DNA of 64,000 nt from NCBI RefSeq assembly GCF_014075995.1, contig NZ_CP055153.1, positions 5,890,001 to 5,954,000 of the forward strand, given 5' to 3'. The translations under genes were made by a program, and so were the position numbers. Each line of letters opens with the position of its first letter. Positions within the stretch are counted from its first letter, which is position 1. Positions 17,593 to 26,421 of the stretch are shown in pieces. This DNA comes from Adhaeribacter radiodurans. Lineage in GTDB: Bacteria > Bacteroidota > Bacteroidia > Cytophagales > Hymenobacteraceae. The notes beneath the pieces are model-generated. The model was not told where the DNA came from. It saw only the letters and a list, made by a program, of their open reading frames with translations, and searched no databases.

Positions 17593-18827
17593 AGTTTTCG
17601 AAGTTTATGCGCTTTAAAAGTTGTAATGGCTACTACCAGCAAGGTCATAAAGCCGCCAAAAACTACCGAAGGAACTACCCCCACCAGCTTAGCCACCGAA
17701 CCAGATTCGAAAGAACCAATTTCGTTGGATGAACCTACGAATATATTATTTACCGACGATACCCGGCCTTTCATGTGTTCGGGAGTTAAGGTTTGCATGA
17801 GCGTAGATCGGATAATAACACTAACCGAATCAAATGCTCCGCTTAGCCCCAGCAAAAGCAGCGAAAAGTAAAAATTAGTAGATAAACCGAACAAAATCAT
17901 ACACACGCCGAAACCTGCTACACAAAACAACATTTTCTTGCCGGCATCTATCTTTATGGGATTATGAGTAATGTAAACGGCCATGGCAACGGAACCCAAA
18001 GCCGGAGCCGCCCGCAAAAATCCTAAACCTTGTGGCCCCGTGTGTAGAATCTCGGAAGCAAAAATTGGTAACAAAGCTACTGCACCGCCAAATAAAACCG
18101 CGAATAAATCCAAGGAAATAGCACTTAGAATTATCTGGTTATTAAATACAAACCGGATTCCGGAAAGCAGGCTTTCTTTAATAGGCAAACGTTCGGTAGT
18201 TGCGGGCAAAGGCTTGGAACCAATTAAAAAGAAAAATAAAAAACCCAGCAACGTTAAACTCACGTCGGCCGCGTACGAAGCCTGAACTCCAAAGAAGCCG
18301 TAAAGTAAGCCGCCAATGGCCGGTCCTGCTACCGAAGCTCCCTGCCAGGTAGTGCTCGACCAGCTAACCGCATTTATGTAAAAATTTTTATCGGGTAGCA
18401 ATTGTGGCATAAACGAGAAAGTAGCCGGCCCGAAAAAACCTCGGGCAATTCCGCTTAAAAAGATAATCGAATAAATAGGAACCGTTCCGAAAACGGCCAT
18501 GCTCTTGTGAATGTTAAAGGAGTATAGCAGCAAACCCGTAGAACAGAAGAGCAGCACCAAAATACAACTTATAATTATTTTTTTCCGGCTGGTGCTATCG
18601 GCTACGTGTCCCGCGTATAGCGCCACTATAATAGACGGAATAGCCTCGGCTAAACCAATTAATCCTAAAGCCAACGGATCTTGCGTGAGATCATAAATTT
18701 GCCAACCAACTACAACGGCCTGAATTTGCAAAGCCAAGGTTAAACATAACCGACCCAAAACAAACAACCGAAACTCTGGTATTCTTAAAACCGCATACGG
18801 ATCGTGTTTAACGGCACTTTTTTCCAT
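17583..18827 (-). CDS. MFS transporter (EntS/MFS_3-like)
   Basis: 414-residue integral membrane protein with about 12 hydrophobic segments. The N-terminus (FRLFVLGRLCLTLALQIQAVVVGWQIYDLTQDPLALGLIGLAE) and the loop GHVADSTSRKKII are typical of the MFS_3 / EntS drug-and-siderophore exporter group, with GLAEAIPSI in TM2 and the FGPATFSFMPQLLP region in TM4-5. Substrate unknown. It ends in a repeat-containing spacer, and the preceding (upstream) spacer is shared with the divergent permease gene at 19150. Confidence 0.82.
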   Translation of the reverse strand: MEKSAVKHDPYAVLRIPEFRLFVLGRLCLTLALQIQAVVVGWQIYDLTQDPLALGLIGLAEAIPSIIVALYAGHVADSTSRKKIIISCILVLLFCSTGLLLYSFNIHKSMAVFGTVPIYSIIFLSGIARGFFGPATFSFMPQLLPDKNFYINAVSWSSTTWQGASVAGPAIGGLLYGFFGVQASYAADVSLTLLGFLFFFLIGSKPLPATTERLPIKESLLSGIRFVFNNQIILSAISLDLFAVLFGGAVALLPIFASEILHTGPQGLGFLRAAPALGSVAMAVYITHNPIKIDAGKKMLFCVAGFGVCMILFGLSTNFYFSLLLLGLSGAFDSVSVIIRSTLMQTLTPEHMKGRVSSVNNIFVGSSNEIGSFESGSVAKLVGVVPSVVFGGFMTLLVVAITTFKAHKLRKLNL

Positions 18828-19092
18828 TACAACTAACTTATTTTACTTTTACCAGGCTATTACCAAATAGACTTTAGCTGGTAGAATACAGGCTAACTAA
18901 AAATCAAAGTGCATGGTTACTTTTTTATTTATAAATGCACCCAGATAGCATTATCCCAAAGTAAAATTAGCTGAATCGGTTGATCAACACCCAGTATTTT
19001 ATAAAAAATTAGAAACACAAGAACAACTTCTTTGAAAATAATTAAGCTATTTAGCTTTATTATTACAAAACATGCAAATCATTTTTACTTTT

Positions 19093-19126
19093 TTTGTTCA
19101 GGTACCATCAAAAACCGCTACTTTTG
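19093..19126 (+). promoter_or_regulatory. Bacteroidetes-type promoter for the EamA permease
   Basis: TTTG (19093-19096) and TACTTTTG (19119-19126) match the -33 and -7 elements; the spacer is 22 bases, slightly above the usual 19-21. The site lies inside the longest ORF (ATG 19072), which argues that translation starts downstream, at GTG 19150. Confidence 0.5.
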
Positions 19127-19149
19127 CCTTGGATTTACATGATGTTGTA

Positions 19150-20073
19150 GTGAAACCAAACAAGTACTATTCTGCTGCCATACTTGCTTTTACCATATGG
19201 GGGTTTATTGTTTTCCCGCTTCGAGCGGTAGCAAATTTTCCGAGTGGGCAGATTTTGTATTTCCGGGTGTTATTTGCCATGCTGGGTTTAGCAACCATTA
19301 CCTTTTTATTCCGGCGCGACAGCTTAAAGCAAACGTGGCTCGCTTACCAGTCCGAAACCTTGCGCAATAAACGCCGGCTAATACTTTTTACGGTGCTGGG
19401 TGGCTTGCTGCTAATGGTAAACTGGCTGGTTTTTATCTACGTTATCAACCATATCGATATTCAGACGGGTTCTTTTTCGTACCTGCTTTGTCCTATTTTA
19501 ACCGCGCTTTTGGGCTATCTGCTTTTAAAAGAAGAACTACGCTCCAACCAATGGCTGGCCATTGGCATCAGTATTATTAGTTGCTCTCTGATTGGTACAG
19601 GAGAGCTCACCAATTTATTTTATTCTTTACTCGTAGCCCTGAGTTACGCATTCTTTTTAATTACCCAACGAGTTTTAAAGCAGTACGATAAACTGGTATT
19701 GCTCACCTTGCAACTGATTATTGTATTTGCCTGCATGGGTCCGTTTTACTCGTTTTTTAAAGGAACAGAAGCTAGCCCTGAACTTAACCTTTCGTTTTAC
19801 GGGGCAATATTCGTGTTAAGTTTTTTGTTTACCATTTTGCCTTTGTTCCTGAACATGTACGCTCTGAAAGAATTAAAATCAGGTACGATAGGCATTTTAA
19901 TGTACATTAACCCGATTATTAACTTTCTGATTGCTTTCTTGTACTTTCAGGAAAAAACCAGTTCCGAAAAAGCTATTGCTTACGGATTAATATTTTTATC
20001 GATAATAATCTATAACCTGCCCGTCCGAAAAAAAATACCGACTACAAAATTAGCCACTCATGCAGGAAAATAA
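19150..20073 (+). CDS. EamA-family permease, RarD-like
   Basis: About 307 residues with ten hydrophobic segments in the two-repeat EamA layout (drug/metabolite transporter superfamily). AILAFTIWGFIVFPLRAVANFPSGQILYFRVLFAM at the N-terminus and the final YINPIINFLIAFLYFQE are characteristic of the RarD branch, which carries the E-x-x-x-R/FR motif in TM2. Substrate unknown (RarD homologues are thought to export drugs or metabolites). The longest ORF begins at ATG 19072, but a promoter-like box sits at 19119-19126 and the extra 26 residues are not membrane-like; GTG 19150 is preferred. Start is uncertain. Confidence 0.8.
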   Translation: MKPNKYYSAAILAFTIWGFIVFPLRAVANFPSGQILYFRVLFAMLGLATITFLFRRDSLKQTWLAYQSETLRNKRRLILFTVLGGLLLMVNWLVFIYVINHIDIQTGSFSYLLCPILTALLGYLLLKEELRSNQWLAIGISIISCSLIGTGELTNLFYSLLVALSYAFFLITQRVLKQYDKLVLLTLQLIIVFACMGPFYSFFKGTEASPELNLSFYGAIFVLSFLFTILPLFLNMYALKELKSGTIGILMYINPIINFLIAFLYFQEKTSSEKAIAYGLIFLSIIIYNLPVRKKIPTTKLATHAGK

Positions 20074-20111
20074 CTCTATCAGGCTAAATAACAGGTAGTA
20101 AAAAAGTAAAT

Positions 20112-20558
20112 TTGCAGAAACAAATAGCTGATAGAATCTATTATTTATGCGATTTACTACCAGGTAAGTTTAGGCAGATTTCGGTAGCAGATTTTCAAAC
20201 CCGGCCACAGCCCGATAAATGGTCGCGGCAAGAAATTCTAGGACATTTAATTGAATTAGCGGCAAATAATCACCAGCGTTTTGTTCGTGCACCAATAGAA
20301 GACACACCCTCCATTTTTTACCACCAAGACGAATGGGTGAACATTCAGGCATACCAAAAAGAGAACAGAGGTATTCTGATTGTATTTTAGAAAAGCTATA
20401 ACCGGCACATGGCGCCGCATGTATTTAATCAGATTACTAACAAAAATTTAGAAAAAGAAAGCCTGGGTAAGGACGGTACCACAGTTACGATAAGCTTTTT
20501 AACAGAAGATTACCTTAGGCATTTAGAAAATTATTTAAAACAGATAACCGATTATTAA
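20112..20558 (+). pseudogene. DinB_2-like gene with an in-frame amber codon
   Basis: A single reading frame of 148 codons carries a DinB-like protein: KWSRQEILGHLIELAANNHQRFVRAPIED and WVNIQAYQ up to codon 92, then TAG at 20388-20390, then KSYNRHMAPHVFNQI and a C-terminal TEDYLRHLENYLKQI in the same frame to TAA at 20556. In DinB_2 relatives the position of the stop is normally Trp (W-K-x-x-N-x-H), so TGG to TAG is the simplest explanation. There is no ATG at the 5' end: only TTG 20112, within a TAnnTTTG-like box, or ATA 20124 where homologues would have Met. These putative metal-dependent hydrolases/thiol transferases have no assigned role. An intact DinB gene lies at 63156. Confidence 0.75.
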
Positions 20559-20639
20559 AAACAACCTTTATCCTGCAACCTTTTCGGGCGAATCAGACTC
20601 TTTTAAGTAAGAAAAGTACCTTCTTTAACCTGAAATACT

Positions 20640-21119
20640 ATGAGAACCTTTCTGGCACCTTTACTGGCAATTTTTATATTTACCCGTTGCGATAAAGAAG
20701 AACTACCTGCCGCAAAAAGCGGAAAACTAAACCAGGAAGTAGAAATTGCTCTGAACGAAACTCTGGAATTAACGACAACCAGCGATAACAACACAGACAC
20801 TGATAAAGTACGGGTACACTTAGCTGAAATAAACGAAAGCCGCTGTCCTAAGAATGTAAATTGTATTCGTTACGGCAATGCAATTATTCGTTTATGGTTA
20901 GAAAAAGACCAAGAGCGTTCCGACACAGCAGCATTAGTAATTGGCGAAGCTTTACCTACTGATACCCGTAAACTACGCCTTCGCTCAGCAGATACTACTT
21001 TGGTAACGGTAGCCAATACCCAATACCAGGTAATTTTAACAAGTGTTTTACCCTACCCTTGCACCAGTTGCCCCGCTCAAGGAGAGCAACACGCCAATAT
21101 TATAGTAACAGCCAAATAA
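20640..21119 (+). CDS. exported protein, probable lipoprotein, unknown function
   Basis: 159 residues. The N-terminus MRTFLAPLLAIFIFTRCDKEE looks like a lipoprotein signal, though Arg before Cys is unusual for a lipobox. The mature part is beta-rich, with the segment VHLAEINESRCPKNVNCIRYGNAIIRL (two Cys six apart, probably a disulphide) and a C-terminal CTSCPAQGE. Similar small Cys-containing lipoproteins are common in Bacteroidetes, with no function known. It converges on the lipoprotein gene at 21136. Confidence 0.6.
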   Translation: MRTFLAPLLAIFIFTRCDKEELPAAKSGKLNQEVEIALNETLELTTTSDNNTDTDKVRVHLAEINESRCPKNVNCIRYGNAIIRLWLEKDQERSDTAALVIGEALPTDTRKLRLRSADTTLVTVANTQYQVILTSVLPYPCTSCPAQGEQHANIIVTAK

Positions 21120-21122
21120 AAT

Positions 21123-21146
21123 AAAAAAGCCTGAATTACTTCAGGC
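21123..21146 (-). terminator. terminator overlapping the end of the 21136 gene
   Basis: On the minus strand GCCTGAA-GTAA-TTCAGGC is followed by TTTTTT. The stem includes the last codons and the TAA stop of the lipoprotein gene. It may also serve the converging plus-strand gene ending at 21119. Confidence 0.75.
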
Positions 21147-21411
21147 CCCGCGCAGCAGAATCTACGTTTTCGACGTTAGGTTCACCGAGTTGATTAGCCT
21201 GGCTGGCATTCTCGGCGGTATCGCCAATGGGAGCCGGCCGTGGTTCATTCAAATTCGACGAATCGCCCACAATAGCTTCGGCAGTTCCATCTTCACCTGC
21301 CGGATAATCTTCCCGGGGATTTTTTTTATCGGAAGAGCAGCTTACCAAAAAGGCAAAAGCGCTGGCTACTAACAAACTTTTCCGGGTATTAGATAAAAAA
21401 GACATTTTCAT
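21136..21411 (-). CDS. small lipoprotein, unknown function
   Basis: About 91 residues from the ATG at 21411 (MKMSFLSNTRKSLLVASAF). Lipobox FLVSC gives a lipidated Cys near residue 25, followed by SSDKKNPREDY and an acidic, disordered, Pro/Asn/Glu-rich tail. No domain recognised. Abundant small lipoproteins of this sort are common in Hymenobacteraceae. An upstream ATG (21438) would add nine residues; the internal start gives a more typical signal peptide. Confidence 0.6.
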   Translation of the reverse strand: MKMSFLSNTRKSLLVASAFAFLVSCSSDKKNPREDYPAGEDGTAEAIVGDSSNLNEPRPAPIGDTAENASQANQLGEPNVENVDSAARGLK

Positions 21412-21697
21412 AGTTTTATTCTGACCAATGGTTTGCACTGAGTAAACGAGGTAAACTACTAAAAAGTTGAGCTCGATTTTTTTGCCATTATTTTAGTTTA
21501 CTCAGGCCTTTCTAATCAATCTGCTTGTTTAAATTTTTCTGCCAGGACAATCCTGAAAAAACGTAAAGTAAAAGTACGAGAGTACGAGCGCGAACTAGGG
21601 ATTAATAAATGTAATGATTGCTGGTGTATTCTAAGTTGCTTTTACAAATGAACAACCCAATTTGGTAGTGGTAAAAATTTAAAAAATCGATCTACTA

Positions 21698-24292
21698 CTA
21701 AATACCAAAACCTAACCGGATACCAGACCCTACCTTTTCGCGGCTTTGGAAACCGGTAAAGAAGTCGACGCGCAGAATCTTAAAAATATGCTCTACGCCC
21801 ACGCCTAATTCTATATAATGACCGGCTCTTTGAGTGTGTAAGTAATTCGCGCTAAATACTTCCTGCCACTTCAATTTCCGGAATAAAGGAATTTTGTTGA
21901 AAATAAAACCATTAAAATCGTGGGTAAAGTGGCCTTCGAGGTAGCGGTTGCGGGTGCTGTAGCGGTAATAATCTAATAGCTGAAATCCTCCGAAAGCGCC
22001 GGCGTAAAGAATGCGGTTACCGGCAAAATGTTTATAATCCGTAAAATACAAGCGCTTGTTATTTAAAAAAGTACCTGCCTGAAAAGAATAACTGGTAGCA
22101 CCCACCAAACCTAAATTTAATTCGTCGCTCACGTTCAGCGATACCCGGTCGAAATCTACATCACTGCCCAGAATTCTGGAAAATCCTTTGGTATAATTTA
22201 TCCGGAAGGTAGGGTACTTCGAACCCAGAATCCATTTTTCATCGGGGCGGTTAATGTATTTTTGGCCAGGGCGCAGTTGCAAGGTAACGCTACCCACCAA
22301 AGCTTGGTTGCGGGCAAAAGAAGCATCCGGTAATTCCGCATTTACGGGTATGTTGGAGGTAAACTGCTTATTAGTGTAATCCTTGAAAGTAAAATCAGAA
22401 GCATTCTGCAATTGTTGCCGGTCGGCGTACTCCAGGCTGGTAGTTAAGTAAATTCCATTCCGTATTTCGAGGTTGTGTCTAAGGAGCAGGTTGGTTTTCT
22501 GGTAAATTTTTAAAAAATTCTGTTCGTAGAGTAAAGTGTACAAAGCATTCCAGAACGGCGAAATGGCATCGTTGCTGTTGTATTGCGCGACAAAGTGCCC
22601 TGCTTCGGCAGTAATCTGGGCAAAGCGGTGCGGATTGTAGTAATAGTTGGTCAGCAACCTGCCGTACAGTTTTTTACTCGCGAAACCGTAACGCAGGGTA
22701 GGGGCAATGGTTAAGCCTTTGTTGGTTTCTTCTTCGCCTTTCCGGTAACGCACGCCCAGGTTTAAAACCGTGCCTTCTACGGTATTGTATTGCAAAATAG
22801 AGTTGGTATTGAGTACAGCCAGTAACGGATCAACGGAAATGCTATAATGCTTAAAAGAATTGCGGTAGCGGTAACCCGACAGAAAAATGTTGCCTACCTC
22901 AAACTGATTGCCTCGCTTATCCACTGAATCGCGGTACGGCTTAGATTCCTGAATTTGTTGCAAACTGTCTTTGCTCACGTAATCTTTTTGTTCTTCTAAA
23001 GTGAGCGGAATGGGCCGGATATCGTCCCAATAAGCAGTGTCGCGTTTGTTGGCGTTGGGCTCCACGCGCATTAATTCATTTTTAGGCTGAATAAAGGTGG
23101 TGGTAGAATCTAAATTGGCCAACTTTTGCTTCGCTAATTTTTTTAATTTACTTTTTTTGATGATGGGCGGTTCCGGTTCAACCGGAGCCGGAGCATTTGC
23201 CGTGGTGGCGGGGGGAGCTATCGCTACGGGTTTGCTGTAAGCCGGTACTACGTTGTATTTAGAATAGACGGTGGTAAAAAAGCCGTTGCCTTTAAACCCG
23301 AACGAGTCAAACTGCACGGTTAGTTTTTGCGAAAACAACATCCAGATACCATCTTTTACCGGCCCAAAAACTTGATCGATGCGTAACGTGTCGGCGTATT
23401 CTATCTGCGATTTTTGGGTGAGTTTTAAACTGGTGCTGTACAGGCGGTAACTATCTTCCAGGATGTAAATAAAACCGTTAAATGCCGGATCGTTGCCTCG
23501 AATAGGCGTTACTTTAATTTTGTTAATGGTTTGGCCGTTTTCGACGGATGTACCGATCAGTTTGTACCGGTAAAACAAAAAAGCATTATTGGCCAACGGT
23601 GAAACAAAAGCCCGTTCGCTCAGCCCCGGAATCCGCAGCAAGTTGTCGTAAAAATTAAAATTTACCCGTGAGGCCCGATTAAACGAAAAGCCTTTGGTAT
23701 CGCCGCTTACCTTACTCGATAGCATGCGTTCGTGGGTTTTGTTGGGTTGCCGGAAATTTACTTCCGATACGGTTTCGGATAAATACACAATGCCAGGTTT
23801 TACATCGTCTACCTTAAACCCCATCACCCGGTTCGGTACTTTTAATAAGCGGCCCAGGCCCTTGGTATACACCCGGCAACTATAAGCGGCCACTTCGTTT
23901 TGGTGGTATTTGCGGCGGGCAATGGCAGCCTGCATAATGGCGTATGCCGGGTCTTTGTCACTGGCCCGCACCACTACTTCGTTTAAGTTGTATACATCAG
24001 GTTGTAAGGTAACATTATGTTCCACTGGTTCCGTGGTAATTTCTATGGTATCTACTTGCGCTTTGTAGCCCACGTATTGGTAAACCATCTGGTAGGTACC
24101 CGGCGCCAGCGTTAACTGGTAATAGCCTTGTTCGTTGGTAGCGGTGCCAATGGTCGAATTTTTAACGTACACGTTTGCGTATGCCAGCCCGTCCCCTTGC
24201 GCATCGGTAACCCGACCTTTAAATAAACCAGCTTCTACTAACGGGCTTATAAAAAAGAAAAAATTTAAAAAAAGTAATAGTCGTAGTGGCAT
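21698..24292 (-). CDS. DUF5686 protein with carboxypeptidase-like regulatory domain
   Basis: 864 residues. After a signal peptide (to about residue 21) comes a CarboxypepD_reg-like beta-sandwich (GRVTDAQGDGLAYANVYVKN through VTLQPDVYNLNEVVV, about 24-110), as in the N-terminal parts of many Bacteroidetes outer-membrane proteins. The segment DPAYAIMQAAIARRKYHQNEVAAYSC onwards is the DUF5686 region, ending in an outer-membrane barrel with many aromatic strands and a C-terminal GSGIRLGFGI. A Pro/Lys/Ala-rich linker is seen around 370-400. Function unknown; conserved in Bacteroidetes. Start codon ATG 24292, no close upstream gene. Confidence 0.8.
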   Translation of the reverse strand: MPLRLLLFLNFFFFISPLVEAGLFKGRVTDAQGDGLAYANVYVKNSTIGTATNEQGYYQLTLAPGTYQMVYQYVGYKAQVDTIEITTEPVEHNVTLQPDVYNLNEVVVRASDKDPAYAIMQAAIARRKYHQNEVAAYSCRVYTKGLGRLLKVPNRVMGFKVDDVKPGIVYLSETVSEVNFRQPNKTHERMLSSKVSGDTKGFSFNRASRVNFNFYDNLLRIPGLSERAFVSPLANNAFLFYRYKLIGTSVENGQTINKIKVTPIRGNDPAFNGFIYILEDSYRLYSTSLKLTQKSQIEYADTLRIDQVFGPVKDGIWMLFSQKLTVQFDSFGFKGNGFFTTVYSKYNVVPAYSKPVAIAPPATTANAPAPVEPEPPIIKKSKLKKLAKQKLANLDSTTTFIQPKNELMRVEPNANKRDTAYWDDIRPIPLTLEEQKDYVSKDSLQQIQESKPYRDSVDKRGNQFEVGNIFLSGYRYRNSFKHYSISVDPLLAVLNTNSILQYNTVEGTVLNLGVRYRKGEEETNKGLTIAPTLRYGFASKKLYGRLLTNYYYNPHRFAQITAEAGHFVAQYNSNDAISPFWNALYTLLYEQNFLKIYQKTNLLLRHNLEIRNGIYLTTSLEYADRQQLQNASDFTFKDYTNKQFTSNIPVNAELPDASFARNQALVGSVTLQLRPGQKYINRPDEKWILGSKYPTFRINYTKGFSRILGSDVDFDRVSLNVSDELNLGLVGATSYSFQAGTFLNNKRLYFTDYKHFAGNRILYAGAFGGFQLLDYYRYSTRNRYLEGHFTHDFNGFIFNKIPLFRKLKWQEVFSANYLHTQRAGHYIELGVGVEHIFKILRVDFFTGFQSREKVGSGIRLGFGI

Positions 24293-24454
24293 GCCTTAAA
24301 AACTGGAAACCGGTAAATGTATACCGTAGATGGATTTTAAAAGAATAGCGTTGCCTCGCTCTGTTTTTGTTTCGTAGGCAATACCAATTACCTTTACCCC
24401 GCCCAAGAGCCTGGTCGCATTTACTGTATCTTTAGCTTAAACTTAAAAATCGCT

Positions 24455-25384
24455 GTGGAGTTATCGGTTGTTATACCAGTTTACAACGAAGCCGCTAATA
24501 TATTAGTGCTTTACCAACGCTTACAGCAGGCCATTCGGCCTATGGCGATTGCCTACGAGTTGGTGTTTGTAAACGATGGCAGCACCGACCAATCTTTAGC
24601 CTTAATTAAACAACTGGCGCAACAAGACGCGCAGGTACGCTACCTGGATTTTAGTCGCAACTTCGGGCAGCAAATTGCCATTAGCGCTGGTTTGGATAAA
24701 GTACGGGGTCAGGCTGTGGTTATTCTGGACGGCGATTTACAGGATCCCCCGGAATTGATATCGGCTTTGTACGCGCAATGGCAGAAAGGCCACGATGTGG
24801 TTTATGCCCGCCGCAAAACCAGGGCCGGCGAAAGTTTTTTAAAAAAATCGACTGCGCGCTTTTTTTACCGTTTGCTAACCCGCCTTACCCGTACCCCCCT
24901 GCCCGTAGATGTAGGCGATTTCCGGATTATTAGCCGCAAAGTGGTAGATACACTCAAGCAAATGCCGGAGCAGCAAAAATTTATCCGTGGCCAGATTGCC
25001 TGGATTGGTTTTCCGCAAACCTTTCTGGAATACGATCGCCCGGAGCGCCACCAAGGTCAGAGTGGTTACTCGTATTCCAAAATGATCCGGTTGGCGCTGG
25101 ATGGCATAACCTCGTACTCTAATTTGCCTTTAAAAATGGCTACGGTTAGTGGCTTTGTGGTATCGGGTATTGCTTTTCTGGTGATGTTATACACGCTGTA
25201 TTCCCGCTTTATCATTCGCGATTACGTACCAGGCTGGTCGTCGTTGATGATTAGTATTTTATTTCTGGGGGGTGTGCAGCTCATTGCCATTGGCATCATT
25301 GGGGAATACATCAGTCGCTTGAGTGAGAATGTGCGTAACCGCCCGTTGTACATTATTAACGAAACCAATATTCCGGAGAAATAA
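24455..25384 (+). CDS. GT2 family glycosyltransferase (DPM1/GtrB-like)
   Basis: 309 residues from GTG 24455. The catalytic GT-A domain has SVVIPVYNEA at the N-terminus, VNDGSTDQS (the DxD-preceding motif), LDGDLQDPPE with the nucleotide-sugar DLQDPPE motif, and VDVGDFRI. Two C-terminal transmembrane segments (about residues 228-250 and 265-290) match the GtrB/ArnC/DPM1 branch that moves a sugar from a nucleotide donor to a polyprenyl phosphate. Acceptor and sugar are unknown. No envelope-synthesis cluster surrounds it. Downstream, the spacer holds dispersed repeats. Confidence 0.85.
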   Translation: MELSVVIPVYNEAANILVLYQRLQQAIRPMAIAYELVFVNDGSTDQSLALIKQLAQQDAQVRYLDFSRNFGQQIAISAGLDKVRGQAVVILDGDLQDPPELISALYAQWQKGHDVVYARRKTRAGESFLKKSTARFFYRLLTRLTRTPLPVDVGDFRIISRKVVDTLKQMPEQQKFIRGQIAWIGFPQTFLEYDRPERHQGQSGYSYSKMIRLALDGITSYSNLPLKMATVSGFVVSGIAFLVMLYTLYSRFIIRDYVPGWSSLMISILFLGGVQLIAIGIIGEYISRLSENVRNRPLYIINETNIPEK

Positions 25385-25426
25385 CAATTAGCAGTTAAAC
25401 TTAAAATAGTTTTTTTTAGTTTTTGG

Positions 25427-25465
25427 CTCCCCACCTTGGATAAGGAAGGGTTGGGGGTGGTTGAC
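25427..25465. repeat. degenerate palindromic repeat (CCCC/GGGG family)
   Basis: Left half CTCCCCACCTTGGA and right half TAAGGAAGGGTTGGGGGTGG then TTGAC. It is a degraded member of the family whose perfect copy lies at 53733-53782. It is followed within 80 bases by a 120-bp hairpin repeat. Confidence 0.65.
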
Positions 25466-25541
25466 TTGCCACTATTTTACTTGAAGCCGGTTCCCGTCTC
25501 CAGACTGCAGTGCTACCTAACTTGAACTGGCTGAGTTTGCC

Positions 25542-25658
25542 CATGGCCGGCGGGCCTCGTTTAGCCAGTTCGGACGGTTTAGCGAACCTTGGCTCGCTCC
25601 GCTGCGCCATGCTGCTGCGCAGCACCGGAACGCTAAAAGGTCCTCACTAGCTAAACTG
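25542..25658 (+). repeat. 120-bp imperfect-hairpin repeat, copy 1
   Basis: Starts CATGGCCGGCGGG and ends TAGCTAAACTG. Internal complementarity folds it: GTTTAGC near the 5' end pairs with GCTAAAC near the 3' end, GGTTTAGCG with CGCTAAAA, and a TGCTGCGCAGCA palindrome forms the tip. Three more copies occur at 53468, 53865 and 55386. The 520-base gap 25385-25904 otherwise shows no gene. Confidence 0.75.
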
Positions 25659-25904
25659 ATGTCTATTGCGTTTAGTTACTGCTATTTTATTATATCTAAC
25701 TAATTATATTTTTAAAATTTAACTTATTTTTTAATAGTTCCTATACCGTCCAGTTTTAAAGTTCTTCTGCTAAACTGTTTATTAATAAAATCTGTTAAAG
25801 GGGAGAGCCAAATTGCTTTAATTTTGGCTTTATTTCGATAGAAGCTTAGCACTATTTTTTCTGATTGTACGAAGCTTTAAAATTTAAAACTAACACAAAT
25901 TACC

Positions 25905-26387
25905 TTGCAGGAACCCCGGAAAAAGAAAACTTATACGGTAAAAGAAGCCTTACTAAAAGCGGCCGCTTATTGCGCTTATCAGGAACGCACCCAGCAGGAA
26001 GTCCGCAATAAACTATACTCATATGGTCTGGAGTTTGAAGAGGTAGAAGAAACCATTATCCGGTTGTGCGCCGAAAAACTCATCGACGAGGAGCGTTTTG
26101 CTAAAGCGTATGTGCGCGGGAAATATAGTTTAAAGCGTTGGGGCCGTCGTAAAATTATGCTCGGTCTAAAAGCACACCACATTTCTGATTACTGCATTCG
26201 CCAGGGCATGAAAGAAATTGACCCAGATACTTATTGGCAGAATTTATTATACCTGACCGAGAAGAAAAATCGTACGGAGAAAGAAGGGAATGCTGCCCTT
26301 CGCAAACACAAACTCACGCAGTTTTTACTTGGTAAAGGCTACGAAAACGATTTGATTCGGGATGCGTTGCAGGAAATTTTGCGCTAG
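25905..26387 (+). CDS. recX: RecX family regulatory protein
   Basis: 160 residues, three-helix repeats typical of RecX, which modulates RecA filaments. The first repeat KEALLKAAAYCAYQERTQQEVRNKLYSYG and the second ETIIRLCAEKLIDEERFAKAYVRGKYSLKRWG, with LIDEERFAKAYV the best family signature, are followed by a basic third repeat. The start is TTG 25905; no in-frame ATG exists upstream before a stop, and the sequence TTACCTTG around it resembles a shortened -7 box, so the true start is uncertain. recA is not nearby. Confidence 0.88.
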   Translation: MQEPRKKKTYTVKEALLKAAAYCAYQERTQQEVRNKLYSYGLEFEEVEETIIRLCAEKLIDEERFAKAYVRGKYSLKRWGRRKIMLGLKAHHISDYCIRQGMKEIDPDTYWQNLLYLTEKKNRTEKEGNAALRKHKLTQFLLGKGYENDLIRDALQEILR

Positions 26388-26421
26388 ATTTTAATTCATA
26401 TATCTAGCTTAGTTTACTATT

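Noticed and set aside
20388-20390. In-frame TAG in the DinB-like gene as pyrrolysine or programmed read-through
   Set aside because: No pyl genes or read-through context can be seen; loss of a Trp codon by point mutation is simpler.
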